Part shown: positions 1 through 11,700 of the stretch, one piece after another | Layout: each line of letters opens with the position of its first letter | Position numbering within the stretch: position 1 is the first letter of the stretch | DNA from: Gorsachius magnificus | Lineage: Eukaryota > Chordata > Aves > Pelecaniformes > Ardeidae | Reading direction: 5' to 3' | Assembly (NCBI GenBank): GCA_034008185.1 | Contig: CM067084.1 | Coordinates: 71,086,612-71,150,611, forward strand | DNA length: 64,000 nucleotides | The notes under the pieces: generated by a model | The model's database searches: none | What the model was told of the DNA's origin: nothing | Seen by the model: the letters and a program-made list of their open reading frames with translations, nothing else | Made by a program: the position numbers and the translations under genes

Positions 1-854
1 ATAAGCTCAGGTCTGCCTAGGGCCAGCTAACAGAAAGCAGTAGGTACAAATTGTCTCACTCCTTGCTGGTATTTGGATACCTGATGTTATAGTCTTTCAC
101 CCACACCGAATACAAACAGAAGCAATACCTTGCTAGTCTGCGTCACTTCTGGTGATGGAGTTAGGGCTGGTCACCTTTTGCTTGATGAATTTAGAGTCCA
201 AAAACCTTTCCCTGAGGGGGAGGCTTACAGCTCTGCCTGATGGCCAGGCTGTAGGCTGGATTTGTGCAGTGACATCCACCCTCAGCCTCTGCTGCCAGAC
301 CTGGTACCTGCGCTTGGGAATGCAGGGGGAGAAGCAGGGGAAGCCTGGGTGGTGGGACAGTTGCTGCTGAATTAAGCAAAGCTTCCAAAGGCTTATGCAG
401 GCAAATCTGTTCCTAGGATGTCTTGTGTCGGTGTGGTATGTTTTGTCATGATCCTCTCAGAAGCAGCAGTTCAGCGATCACCTTGCAGTGTCCAAATCCT
501 GAGATCTAAAACCTGTTGTGGCGTCATGAGAAATGAAGAACATTGCTCACGGTCCCCTCCACCCATTATTGGGTGCATGCTGGATGTAATGAGATTGGAT
601 GCTGGAAACCACAAAACACATCTCTGACTCTTCCAGCTGCACTGCCAAGGGCTTTGGGTTTTTTTGGGTGTTCAGGCTGAGCTCCTGCTCCAGCTGCGTG
701 TTGGTGCAAAGTGTGTCAGTCCAAGCACCACATACTGACAGTGCAGCTGGGAAGTCACAAGACAAACTCCTCTGCTTCGGCACCCCCTGTCACAGAATGC
801 CATAGTTACCAGCAAAGCCCCATGAAGGCTGGTAAAGCCCATGTACCTTTCAGT
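1..854. other. Unique sequence, no gene recognised
   Basis: Several short open frames exist on both strands, but none carries a recognisable domain. I saw no repeat, RNA gene or exon that I could support here. The stretch ends at the 5-bp duplication flanking the first solo LTR. Confidence 0.5.
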
Positions 855-859
855 AGATT
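855..859. repeat. Left target-site duplication of LTR copy 1
   Basis: AGATT directly precedes the TG end of the LTR and matches 1456-1460 exactly. Confidence 0.85.
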
Positions 860-1455
860 TGTGCTGGTTTTGGCTGGGATAAAGTTAATTTTCTTCATAG
901 TAGCTGCTACGGGGCTATGTTTTGGATTTGTGCTGGAAACAGTGTTGGTAGCACAGGGATGTTTTCATTCCTGCTGAGCAGGAATGACACAGAGCCAAGG
1001 CCTTTTCTGCTCCTCACCCCACCCCACCAGCCAGGAGGCTGGGGGGGCACAAGAAGCTGGGAGGGGACACGGCCGGGACAGCTGACCCCAACTGACCAAA
1101 GGGATATCCCACACCATATGACTTCATGCTCAGCATGTAAAGCTGGGGGAAGAAGGAGGAAGGGGGGGACATTTTGAGTGATGGCATTTGTCTTCCCAAG
1201 TCACCGTTATGCATGATGGAGCCCTGCTGTCCTGGGGATGGCTGAGCACCTGCCTGCTGGTGGGAAGCAGGGAATGAATTCCTTGCTTTGCTTTGGTTGT
1301 GCACACGGCTTTTACTTTCCTCATTAAACTGTCTTTATCTCAACCCACAAGTTTCCTCACTTTCACTCTTCTGATTCTCTCCCCCATCACACTGGGAGGG
1401 GAGTGAGTAAGCAGCTGGGTGGTGCTGAGTTGCCAGCTGGGGTTAAACCATGACA
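860..1455 (+). mobile_element. Solo LTR of an endogenous retrovirus (family A, copy 1)
   Basis: The element begins TGTGCTGG, ends ACCATGACA, and is bounded by a perfect 5-bp direct repeat AGATT (855-859 and 1456-1460). TG...CA ends with a 5-bp duplication are the signature of retroviral integrase. A polyadenylation-like ATTAAA lies at 1323-1328. A related copy lies at 39570-40093; the two share long blocks at the start (GGTTTTGGCTGGGATA), the middle (GGCACAAGAAGCTGGGAGGG) and near the end (ATTAAACTGTCTTTATCTCA). No gag, pol or env sequence flanks it, so the provirus was probably reduced to a solo LTR by recombination between its two LTRs. The 5-bp duplication fits ERVL-type avian elements, but the family name is inferred. 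Confidence 0.88.
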
Positions 1456-1460
1456 AGATT
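1456..1460. repeat. Right target-site duplication of LTR copy 1
   Basis: AGATT directly follows the CA end of the LTR and matches 855-859 exactly. Confidence 0.85.
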
Positions 1461-2369
1461 AAAACAACATGCGTCGCAAGAAAAAGGTATTTGACCTCGG
1501 GCAAAAGTAAGTATGTGCCATGCAATTGTCATTACTTCTTTACTGTATGATTGCAAAAACTTGAACAGCTTAGAGCTGTCACATTTGCTGCCCTAATCAG
1601 TTCCACATTTCACTGCCTAAAATCTCATACTCATGTTTTGCAGAGTTCAAGAATTCTCTGTATCTGCTTCCACAAGCATTGGTTTTACTATCTAATGTGT
1701 GTTTTGGTCTGCACAGCTGGCTGTCTCAATCCATCATTAAGGGGAATGACGGAGATGCAGCCCTCTGAAGTTTTACCGGCCACGCCTAAGGCAAATCTGT
1801 TTCCACCCATGGGAAACTTCATCAAAACCTCCCAGGGATAAGGACCACCTTTCTTTTTTGTTTTAAGTTGAACCAACAAAGACATTTCTGAAAATGCACT
1901 ATTCTACTAGCTCCTCTCATACTTAAGAAACAGGTATACAGGCTAATGATAGTACCATATTGTATTTAGTGCCAAACATGTGCAAAGCACTGTACAAAAC
2001 CCCCAAAACAAAGACAGCCTCTAGTCCAACCCAAAGCCCTTGTGTAGCAAACTTCTAGTTAACCATACACACATTTTTCTCTCTAACCTAACTGAAACAG
2101 CTCGTGGGCATGAAGTTGAAGCATAAGCAGAAGCGTTTTGCAGGTCAGGGCTTGAGGGATTTTTTTTTTTTAAGGGCATGAACTAAGGCCCAGGGAAGTC
2201 AGTGGGAGGCTCCAACCAGCTAATGGATTTCAGAGGTCAGGTTGTAAAGACAGTAAATTAGCACACAGAGTCATATCCAACATGGCTCTCGAAATTGTGC
2301 GTGATAACTGATACCAGTACAAGTTTGAAACACGTTTGAGGGTGAAAAGTCTCTTCTGCTTAAAGCAGT
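1461..2369. other. Unique sequence, no gene recognised
   Basis: No retroviral primer-binding site or gag-like sequence follows the LTR. The rest is AT-rich unique DNA with a short T-run near 2161-2171. Confidence 0.45.
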
Positions 2370-2475
2370 GTCAGCTGTGAAACCAGCTCAGGCTGCCCAC
2401 AGCCCTGCCCAGCCCGTTCTGCCACTGGACGGTCCTTGTAGAGAAAAAGTTTCTCCTTCTTTCCAACGTGCTGTA
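2370..2475 (-). mobile_element. Possible worn CR1 3' fragment
   Basis: The stretch contains CAGGCTGCCCACAGCCC followed by a segment resembling the CR1 stretch around 'GTAAAGAATTTCTTCC', read in reverse orientation. The match is patchy and the middle part of the consensus is missing. It could be chance similarity. Confidence 0.3.
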
Positions 2476-2499
2476 TGTCTATCATCCTACCCTTATGTG

Positions 2500-3624
2500 A
2501 AGAGCCTGCTTTTATAACAAGATTTTTTTTTAGCATTGCCAGGGGCTTGTCAAACTTCCATCCTTACTAACTAATTTTTACAAATTGAAGCTCATTTTTC
2601 ATTGGAGCTTGGTGAATTAAATTGTACAACAATATTAGGTCTGTATTTTGAAATCCTGTGAAAAGCAAAAACCAGTTCTGTTAAAAATGTGAATAATTGT
2701 AAGGGTTGTTGAAATTTCAGCTTGCAATAATTTCAGCTACAATTAAAATAATTAGTGTGCAATTTACTTCATGAAAATGTTTAACAGAAACGCTAGAAGA
2801 ACATACCAAATTAAAATGTACATGTTTTGGGATTCATAAGGCTTTCAGTCAGGACCTCAAAGGACCTTATAGTCCCACTGTTTTTTAAATAAGCACATTA
2901 TGCAGAACTGCCAGACTTCTGGGCCTTTTCCACCTCAAATATTAGGATTCTCCACAAGCTTATGAAAATCTCTGCAGATAAAATAGGCCCGAAGAAAATT
3001 TGCTCTTGATGCTGTCAGTGGAATATTCTTCCCTATAGCACATAAAAAAAAATTTAACCAAAAAATGCTTCTTGCTGCTCAGAAATTATTTTTCTATCAC
3101 AATGAGCTAACTCTTGCAACACCAAGTTTTGCCTGCCAAATGCAATGAGATGTAATATCCAGATTCAGAATGATCACTTCCAAAATAACTTGGGAATGTA
3201 GTTTGATAGGATGGAGCCTTGGCCAGCAGAGCATCGTGCCCATTCAGGGCAGTGGTAGTCAGTAATATGGCTTTTCTGTCCCCTACCTTTATATGCTGCT
3301 GCATAGTGGGCAGAAAAGTTTCTCTGAACTTGCCCATCGTGGGCTGGAGCAATATGCACAGCTTTTAAATACTGGGCAGAATGACGTAGGAAACTTCTTA
3401 GTATCACTGATACCAACCTTGCCTCTTGGATGAGATATTCTGTTACCTGTACACTTGGAAAAACAAGACAAGGCTTTCTCTTGGAGTGGCAGAAAGTGCT
3501 CTGCAAGGCACTGAAGATGGAACTGCTTGTTCCCAGCATCCTGCTCAGGGATGCTCTCTCCAGTGTTGCCCTTCCTTGATGCCAAGTTCATTTATTTCTT
3601 TGATGTGTTATATATAACTGCAAA
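2500..3624. other. AT-rich unique sequence, possibly partly conserved
   Basis: No gene is recognised. Positions 2560-2830 are dense in TAAT/ATTA cores, which resembles vertebrate conserved noncoding DNA, but this can only be settled by cross-species alignment. Open frames at 3174-3539 on the minus strand have no recognisable domain. Confidence 0.35.
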
Positions 3625-3644
3625 GTGTGTGTGTGTGTGTGTGT
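3625..3644. repeat. (GT)10 microsatellite
   Basis: Ten perfect GT units. It is followed after 24 bases by a 28-base A run. Confidence 0.97.
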
Positions 3645-3663
3645 TTGGTTTCTTTATTTCTTT

Positions 3664-3668
<5 letters not shown>

Positions 3669-3696
<28 letters not shown>
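3669..3696. repeat. A28 homopolymer
   Basis: Twenty-eight consecutive A bases. No retrocopied gene is visible upstream on the plus strand, so it is listed as a simple repeat rather than a retroposon tail. Confidence 0.95.
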
Positions 3697-3697
<1 letters not shown>

Positions 3698-3835
3698 AAT
3701 GGAGATGAGTGTGCCTTGGCTCCCTGGCCAGCCCTCCTCTCCCTCCCGGAGGTGGGAGCGACCTGCCAGGCAGTTATCCCATCCACCTAACAAGTCCCTC
3801 TAGTGGTGCCATCCTGAAAATCCTCCTCCATTTCC

Positions 3836-4340
3836 CAAATTAATGAGGAGTAAATGCAAATCAAACGGTGCAAATATTTTAATGCAATCTGCCATTAGTG
3901 AAAATACTGTAACTTTGTGAAATGCAGATGTTTTTTGTCTAATTAGCCTCACGCTTGTGGAAAATTGCGTACTAGCACAATTCCAGTTTAACAGGAGTTG
4001 AAACTGTTTTTAGTGACAGCTGAGCAAGGTCCTCAATATTCATGCAAACATGAAACAAGCTAAAAATATGAACTTTTTCAACATGCAAAATGTTCTCCTC
4101 GGCTCTTCTCAGAAAGATATTTCAGGAAGTTTATTTTGAGCAAATTAATTATATTTCTATGGTGACCTTGTGAGGGACAACTTCAGCATTATCAGTGTGC
4201 ATACTGCAAATGGGGAGTTCAAGTTGGGGCATCGTATTCACAAATAGACCTGAGAAAATAAATGATATTTCTGCTTTCTTCAGGCCATAAAATGTTGGGA
4301 AGGAAATAATATGTTGGAAGTGAAGTTAAAGAACCGAGAA
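3836..4340. promoter_or_regulatory. Candidate conserved noncoding element
   Basis: This 500-bp stretch has no open frame of note and is rich in homeodomain and POU type motifs: the octamer ATGCAAAT at 3854-3861, the palindrome CTAATTAG at 3939-3946, AAATTAATTA near 4142-4151, and several ATTA cores. This resembles vertebrate developmental enhancers. AT-rich DNA gives such motifs by chance, so the call is an inference that needs alignment to other birds and mammals. Confidence 0.25.
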
Positions 4341-4417
4341 ATGCAGGGATGGTCTTTGAAGCAAACACACCTGTATGTGAAATGCTCAGCACAACATTGT
4401 TTTAATTTTAATTCTTA

Positions 4418-4476
4418 GTGGGTTTGTGTTTTGTGGGTTTTTGTGTTTGTTGGGGTTTGGTTTGGTTTTGTTTTTT
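4418..4476 (+). repeat. 59-base tract of only G and T
   Basis: Every base from 4418 to 4476 is G or T, with GGTTT-like units toward the end. It is a strand-asymmetric simple sequence. Confidence 0.85.
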
Positions 4477-4479
4477 AAG

Positions 4480-7400
4480 CCATGTAGGTAGATAAATAAG
4501 GGAAACCACATTTATTTGTAGGAGCATTTTCAGCTTTCAGGCTTCAGGGCAATTGGAGTAGATCTGCAAAATGTTTTGCTTGACACTGAACCTTTGAGTG
4601 GTGAAACCCAGCGGGCAAAGGTGGCAGAAATCAGGCAGTGACCTAAATGACAGGGAACGGATGATGACCAAGTGCAGGCCATCCCGACTGGCTGCGTGGC
4701 CAGGAGCACCCCCAGTGCTGCCACACACACTGATGGGAAAGGGGATATAGCTCACTGCCCCGTAAATGCAGGTCTGATTGAAAGGGGTGCACTGGGAGAG
4801 CAAGGCACTGCTGCCACAGCACAGTCCAGTCTCTCCTGAAAATCAGGTGGGCAGGAACGGTGTAGCTACAGGTAAATGTGGGTAATTGGAGTTTGTTCAC
4901 TTCCCATTTGAGCCAATGCAGTTTATCCATTCCCCTCTGCTCTGCCTGGATCCCCAGGCACCTGAGCTGATGTGCTTTATTTCCCATTTCCCACACTTCC
5001 ACCTGATATTTCTCTTTGGTTAGGCACTTATTTGGTCAAAATTCAGCTTTATCTGGGAATGCAGCATTAATTCTCCTACTGTTAGGAATTGAGAGATTCA
5101 TGCGGAGAAATCAGATTAATTTCTTTTCTTCCACCAGGTTGTCAGTTGAGGTGTGGGAAGGAATATGGTATTGTTTTTCATTTTTTTCCTAATACCTTGA
5201 GGCTGGGTAAGGTTAAATATACTGTAATACCCTCAGAGATACCTGGCCAAAGCCTGATGACTGACAGGTCAGTGAAACTGCATCTAGGTCCTTCCCTGGC
5301 CCTTGAAGCAGCTGAGATGTCTTAGCCTGGTGCGGTGGCTGGGCTGCTTTTGGGCTGGAAATTTGGTTTCCAGAGAGGGTCCAGAGCCAGCACAACTCTT
5401 CCTACCGGGCTCTGGACTGTGGGCTGCAAATGTGCCGGACCCGCAGTGAAACAGCCTGTACCTCTGCCCCGGCATGTTGCTCTTGGGAGATGTAGTGGAT
5501 GAAAACTTCAAGGGCACCAGCTTAAAGCTACTATTGAAGTCATTAACAGGGAAACACAGACTGCAAATTTTTCTGTAATAAATCTCAATGTTAACTCAGT
5601 GCAAGGAGACTTATCAACAGCTGTTTTGGTAGAGTTACAGGTGCTCTGGGTATCACAATTTTGCATTTCTCAATGGAGTGCTTGAATGTTGAAATTTATT
5701 AAAATTTCCTTGAGTTTGACTTTTAATAGTGTTTTTTTTTTAATCATGTATTGCTTTCAAGAGAAACTGACTCTATTTGGGAAGCTTTGAAAGGCAACAG
5801 GCTAGAATAATAACAAAAATAAGACGTGGCTTCAGAAATTGTTCATTTTATTTCAAAACATAAAGCAGAGAGCCGTGACTGCCTGATATTTGTGTTTATG
5901 ACTCTGCATGCAGAAGTGTGCTAACCGGGGAGGAAAGGTTTGAGCTCTGGAATCAATACTGAGCACTGAAGTAGCTTTTAGATGCTCAGCTCCTGCTGTG
6001 CTTGGTCTAATTTGTAGTTTGTTGAAATCCCATTTTAAATGCTGCTGGAGAAGTCTGCTTTATCTCAGCAAGAAATCTAGGGAAGCTGGTAGTTGAAAAT
6101 AATGGATCACGAAGAAATAAATGTAGGGATAATGTATGCAGGGAAAACTTCAGCCGTGAAACTTTTTTTGGAGGAGGGCAAGCCCACATTTTTGCTCATT
6201 TTTTACTGTTAGAAATGAAATCATCCAACCGGTATGGGGAATGATTTGGTCTAATGGTTACATTTGGGTCTTATGGCTGAAATCCCAGAAAGAATTACTT
6301 TATTAATTTGATCTAGCTGACAGAGATAAACATTCATGCTCATGCTTTTGGAAGAAGTGGTCATTTGGGAGAAAGTCCTCCTGCTCCTGAGCTCTCCCCT
6401 GCATGTTGGGTTTCGCCTCTTGCAGCATTTTGAGGAGGGTCTCTGCAAGGCTGCCCCGATTGGGCTGCATATGCTCTGTGTAACTATAAAACATTCCTAA
6501 TCCCTGCCAAAAAAGCACAGCAGTTACTGCGTGTTACTTTGGCAAACTGATGCTTGCAAGCAAAAGACATGTGAATGTTGGGCAGGGATCCCAGAGGGCA
6601 AGAAGTAGCCCTGACACTTCGGAGAGGAGAATGTTTTGATCAGTGAAACTTCCTCTCACCCCACTCTTTGGCAGCCCCATTTTATAGGGAACCAGCAATG
6701 ACCATGGTAACTTGTCAGCAAGTCAAATGGAGAAATGAAAGGGAGAACTTAAAAAACTTATGCAGCCTGACTCCATTCATTGCTATAGCAATAATTTCCC
6801 ATGAAAGCAGTGCAAAGTTTTAGATGATAATGCACTTTTAAAATGCAATACCACTAGCAAAAACCCTCTCTCATAACTCATGGATCTGTGAAGTCCTTTA
6901 ATGACATTAATAAGGTTCTTTGCCTTCCTGAAGTTCTCAAGTGGCTGGGAATGAATTTAGTAACTCCTACCTTGCAGTTATGGGAGAGAATCTAGATGCA
7001 CAAGTGCTTAAAAAATAGGAGTTTCAAGAACAGTTTGTACCTTGATATGAGTGAGTCCTCTGCCTTCTCTTACTGCTTCAGACTTCCAAAGCCCACAGAG
7101 CAGTTAGAGATGCAAATGCAACTACAAGTCACTGGCTGTTGTTTGGGTTTGTACTTTTGAAAGTCCACTCCATACTGAGGTGTTAAAGTAGGAGAAACAT
7201 TCCCAAGAGATGTGTCCCAGCTAGAGCTGTCACATGTCAGGGGTAGGATATAAACCAGGGTTTTCCTAAAATACATTTTTTGCTCTCCACGGGGTGCAGC
7301 TGCCTTCTTACAACAGCCAATGCTTTATCCATCTTCTCTATTTCTCTATAAAGGAGAGCTCTTTTTTCACCAGGGCACTGGGGCGGTCACAGGCTGTGAG

Positions 7401-8580
7401 GTCCTTGCATGTGGCATGGATTGGTGGTGCAGAGCGGAGGTTCTGCTGGGATGCCTCCCTCGGAGCCGTCCGGAGAGTCCCTGGAGGTGCAGAGAGGGCT
7501 GTCTGCCCCTCCTCTGTGCCTGCGGGGCTCCCGTCCTTCCTTGCGTGACATTTCTGTTCTTCTACACACTTGAAAAACACAGTCCAACGCATCAGTGGGT
7601 TATTTGGCTTGTAAGTACTGTTTTTGTGCTATTTGCTGAGGTGTTAGCCATACCTTCTGTGTTTACATGCCTGGCAGCTAACAATATTGTTTTAATTAAA
7701 TGCCTTTTGACTAGGAGAATTCAGCTACTTTGGAAAAGGAAAAATATGAAGCAGCTTTGTTATATGGTGGCATTTTAGTACTACCCCGCTTTTTCTAAAC
7801 TAATTAAATAAAGACTGAAAAAGCATTTAATTTTAAAGTACGTTAATTTGTCTTAAGGCTTTAGAGTAGCCTTACTACTGTACCTACTTCAGCTGAACAA
7901 ATAGAAAATTCTGTTCTACTCAGCCCAGATTGAGCTAGTTTTCGTTTTAGGTACTTTTTGCCTATCAATATGTGAATGTGATTTGGATTTTGCTGTAATG
8001 GGAAAAACCTAGGGCTTTTCCCTCCTGCACAGAACACAATAGAAACAAAAATAGTTTTAATTTCTGTGGCTAAACTAAAAGAGAACTGGGAGAATAATTA
8101 ATTTTGGTTTAAAATTAAAAGTTGGAGGGGTTTTTTTTTAGTTCTTTTCAAAATGGGAAAAAATGTGGTTAGCCAAGTAAAAGTTTAGTTCCCCTGAAAA
8201 AAAAGCTGGTTTATTTTGGGGAAATTCTTGTTATTACTTCTTAAAGAAGCTACATGACAGAATCATTTCAAAAGCAAATGTTGAAAAGGTACTTTTTTTC
8301 CTGAATTTTCCTTTGAGCTGAAACTAATTGCTCAATCTAATCCAAATGTTCAAACTGTTCATTCCTCTTGACTCAGGATTTTTCAGTGAAGGTGCAGTCT
8401 GGGGGAAAGCCTTCCTGAGCCCCAAGAAAATGTGAATTCTGAGGGGAAAGGCACATGCGGGAGCTACCAGGAAGGACCACGTATGTCCCCAGGGCACGGC
8501 GGAGTGTGGCGCTCCCACAGCACAGCAGGCCTGGGGAAGAAATCTGGAATCAGGGAGGTGGTTTTCTTGAAGTCAACAGT
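4480..8580. other. Unique sequence, no gene recognised
   Basis: The stretch contains only short frames without domains. A locally GC-rich part (about 7380-7560) gives an open frame of 152 codons at 7320-7778, but its composition is that of GC-rich noncoding DNA and it has no recognisable motif. I saw no repeat or RNA gene here. Confidence 0.45.
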
Positions 8581-8760
8581 ATCCAATATTATAGGATAGG
8601 AAGTCCTATATAATATGACTCTTATAATAATATATAATAGGATATGATATATAATAAAATTTACAATAATAATAGGGTAATTACTATAATATATGATATA
8701 ATAATAATAGTGTAATTCCTATATGACAGGCTATCCTGTAGTACAGGATATTCAATATCA
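8580..8760. repeat. AT-rich imperfect tandem repeat with stacked palindromes
   Basis: The core is made of ATAATA and ATATGATATA type units, with two related copies of an 'AATAATAATAGNGTAATT' block at about 8665-8725. It also holds palindromes: ATAGGA-AG-TCCTAT at 8596-8609, ATCCTGTA-G-TACAGGAT at 8733-8749, and GATATT-C-AATATC at 8747-8759, the last overlapping the one before. Such sequence can extrude as hairpins. Confidence 0.85.
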
Positions 8761-11700
8761 GGATGTTCATACCTTGGGGAATATGAAGCTGTGGGTTGCA
8801 GGGTAATGAAATAATGATCTCCAGGCCTCTGGTAGCTTGTCATCATCTCTGTCTCTTCACTGTCACTCCTCGGGTTTGCAATGAATTTGGAGAGAGACAG
8901 AGAGAGTGCAACATCTGAGTCAGCTCAGCTCAGGCGCAGCGACGTGATCTAGCCAGAGAGAGCAAAGCTAAAGGCCACCTGTACCCATCTGCATGTTCAA
9001 CTCTTCAGGTTTTTGCCTATGTGAGTCATTGGCTTTTTCAAACTTCAGAGTGCATAAAGCAAAATCCTGAATTGAACTACTGGTTCAGTCAAACCAGTTT
9101 CTCAAATGAGGGAAATGTTATTCCTAAATGAACAAAACAAATGTTGCAGCATTAGCAGGGATGGGTTTTTATGAAGTGAGGGTGGGGATTGGAGGTAGCT
9201 GAGCACACAAATGTATTCTCTGTATTTTGTCAGAACAGCCAACACCATGCAGAAGCCCCTTCCTTTTGCTGATCATCAGTCCTTGGGGTGAAAGCCCAAT
9301 GCTGGCTGTATGCTTGGCAGGACGAGATGGTGTTCCAGCTGGAGAGGTTATCACTCTGCTGTGAATGGGGTCATTACCCAGTGCAGTCTCAGACAGACTT
9401 TCTCCCCACTGCAGAATCGCTTAAAGATGAGGAAAGTGCAAGCATGAAAACCCATTATAACATATAGCTGCACTACGCCTTTCGGTAATGGAAAGTACAT
9501 GTTGCGTCTTGCTGATGTCCAGCACTGGCTTGGGGTCCACAGCAGCTCCTAGCAACATCTGCTACAGCAGAATCTCTCAGCAACAGAAAATCCACTGCGA
9601 TGTTGTAGCTATGTCAGACGACACCCACCTTCTCACGCCCGTGGAGCTGAACGTGGCTGTAGGGAGAAGAGAGGGACTCTGGTTCAGTCATACCCAGAAG
9701 AGATCTATCACCGTGGTTCCTAGAGCATCTTCTCAAACTCCCTGAGTGAGGCAAGCCTTGAGTGGGACAAGCCCCATCCCTCCATTGAAGGGTTTCCACC
9801 ATGAGGTGTTATTTACACCTGTAAGCCAAGGGAAGTGAATCTCGAGCTATGTGCTCTTGTTTAGTGATCAGACCTCAACATAAGCACACACCTTGCCCCC
9901 CAAATTTCTCTCACGCTCAGGGTCACCATCCCACCAGAGATATCTTTAGGGAAGCCTCCAGCCACTGTTTGTATGCCTGGGCAGTCTTGGCAGTTGTTCT
10001 TGCGATTTTGGTGGTTTAGTACAACAGCAGGAGAGGCCAGATGGGCTGTTTGTGGACTGCGTGTAATGCTCCTAATCTGTACTGGAAATGGGAATATTGG
10101 ATGAGCTGCTTAAGACAGATGTAGAGATACTTTCTATTAAGTATGCGGTCAGTCTTTATAACTCTGGTATACACGGTTCATATTTCTAGCCATTGAATTC
10201 ATCAGTTCAATGAATGCAATTTAGATGGGTAATGAAAAGTCCTCTATTCTACCTTAAACTGGCACATAATTTTACCTGTCAACAATCTGCAGTACAGAAG
10301 GTTGTTTCTAAAATTCCTGGCTCTAGAAGTTACCAAGATACTTATGGAAATGTATTTAACTGCCAATGAGTCAGCATTCAGAGGTCTGAAACTCATTTCC
10401 AGGAATTATGTGATTTACAAGGCTTGACTTCAAAACCTGGCGACTGACATAGCAAGAGAAAGAATAAAGAAACTCTCAAATACAAACCCCAAATGCTTTT
10501 CAAATGCAAACCACAGTAAGAAAACAGTCAGTCTCTTGAGACATATCTGTACCTGTCATTTGAAATCGGAGGGTAGTGGAGAAATACACCATCTCAGTCA
10601 TTTTTAATTTGGGGTCCCAGTTTCTTCACTGATTCCAAGTCCAAAGATCCCACTGAACCAGAAAAACAAAACATTCTTTAAATTTAACCATACTAATGAA
10701 GACCATTCCTGCTCTTTTGGATCCTTTACATGTGGAATGGAAGTGTTTGTTGTGTGAGCAGCATCATAACAACTGATGGTATCCGCTTCGGGCAGCGTTA
10801 TGTGCGTGGGGCAGAGGTGACAGACTACTGGTGGCAAAAGTCTCAGTGTTATAATTTAACATTGATATTCCAGTGGATCCCAGGAGCACTTTGGCCAGGC
10901 CCATTTGCAAAGAGGAGTTCCAAATAATGCCAGTGCTTTTCGGGTAGAAGTGAGACAATTTACAAGCCCTATTTAGGGAATGACGCAGACAATTTATTTG
11001 GAGTATTAAGGCAAGGGAAGTGACCCTTCTTAGGTGCCCCCCAGCCACTAAACAGGATTCACTGGTAGCAATCTCTTAGGGAGAATAATTTTTCCTCCTG
11101 GCAGTGCCTTCAGCAGCTGACTGTGTGCTCTTGGAAATAAGTTGCTGTTCTGTCTCATTTCCTTAATTTCCTGGCTCTGTGTCCTACTTTTCAGACAGAT
11201 ATTTTTCCTTTTCATTAGGGAAGTTATGGTGAAGGTGTAATTCATACTTCTAGGAGCCAAAGCAGTAGCAGAGCTCTTAAACACGCAGGCAATGCAACCT
11301 TATGAGTCCCCATGGCTGGAAGGGGTGTCCACGCTCCGGACTGAAAGAGGAGACAAGGCAGAGGCGTGTGGCTGCAGTTTGTGGGGAGGCAGAGCATCTG
11401 CCCCATGCTCCAGAGCCTTGGCTAACCAAATAACGCTGTTCCCCCTAGTGTGGTATGTTTTTAATTGGAGCAAGGCACATGACAGCAAAGAACTAACCAT
11501 ATTTGTGGCAAGTCTTGTAAATTTTTGTTGAAGAGTGGCATTTAGTACTTTTATTTATGATCTGACTCTTATTTTGCTGCAGAAGTTGCCATCCTCTTTG
11601 CTGTGATTGGAAAATGCCACTGAGGAATGCGAAAATATGTAGAGAGTGCTAGTGGCTCTTATATATACTGCGTTTTCCTCTTGCTTATGGAAAAATTAGT

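Noticed and set aside
3174..3539. 121-codon open frame on the minus strand
   Set aside because: Three overlapping minus-strand frames are open in the same place, which is typical of noncoding composition.
3600..3700. A28 run as the tail of a processed pseudogene
   Set aside because: No coding-like sequence precedes it; the neighbouring (GT)10 suggests a plain microsatellite cluster.
7320..7778. 152-codon open frame on the plus strand
   Set aside because: It lies in a GC-rich patch, lacks any domain, and overlapping frames are open on the other strand, as expected by chance there.
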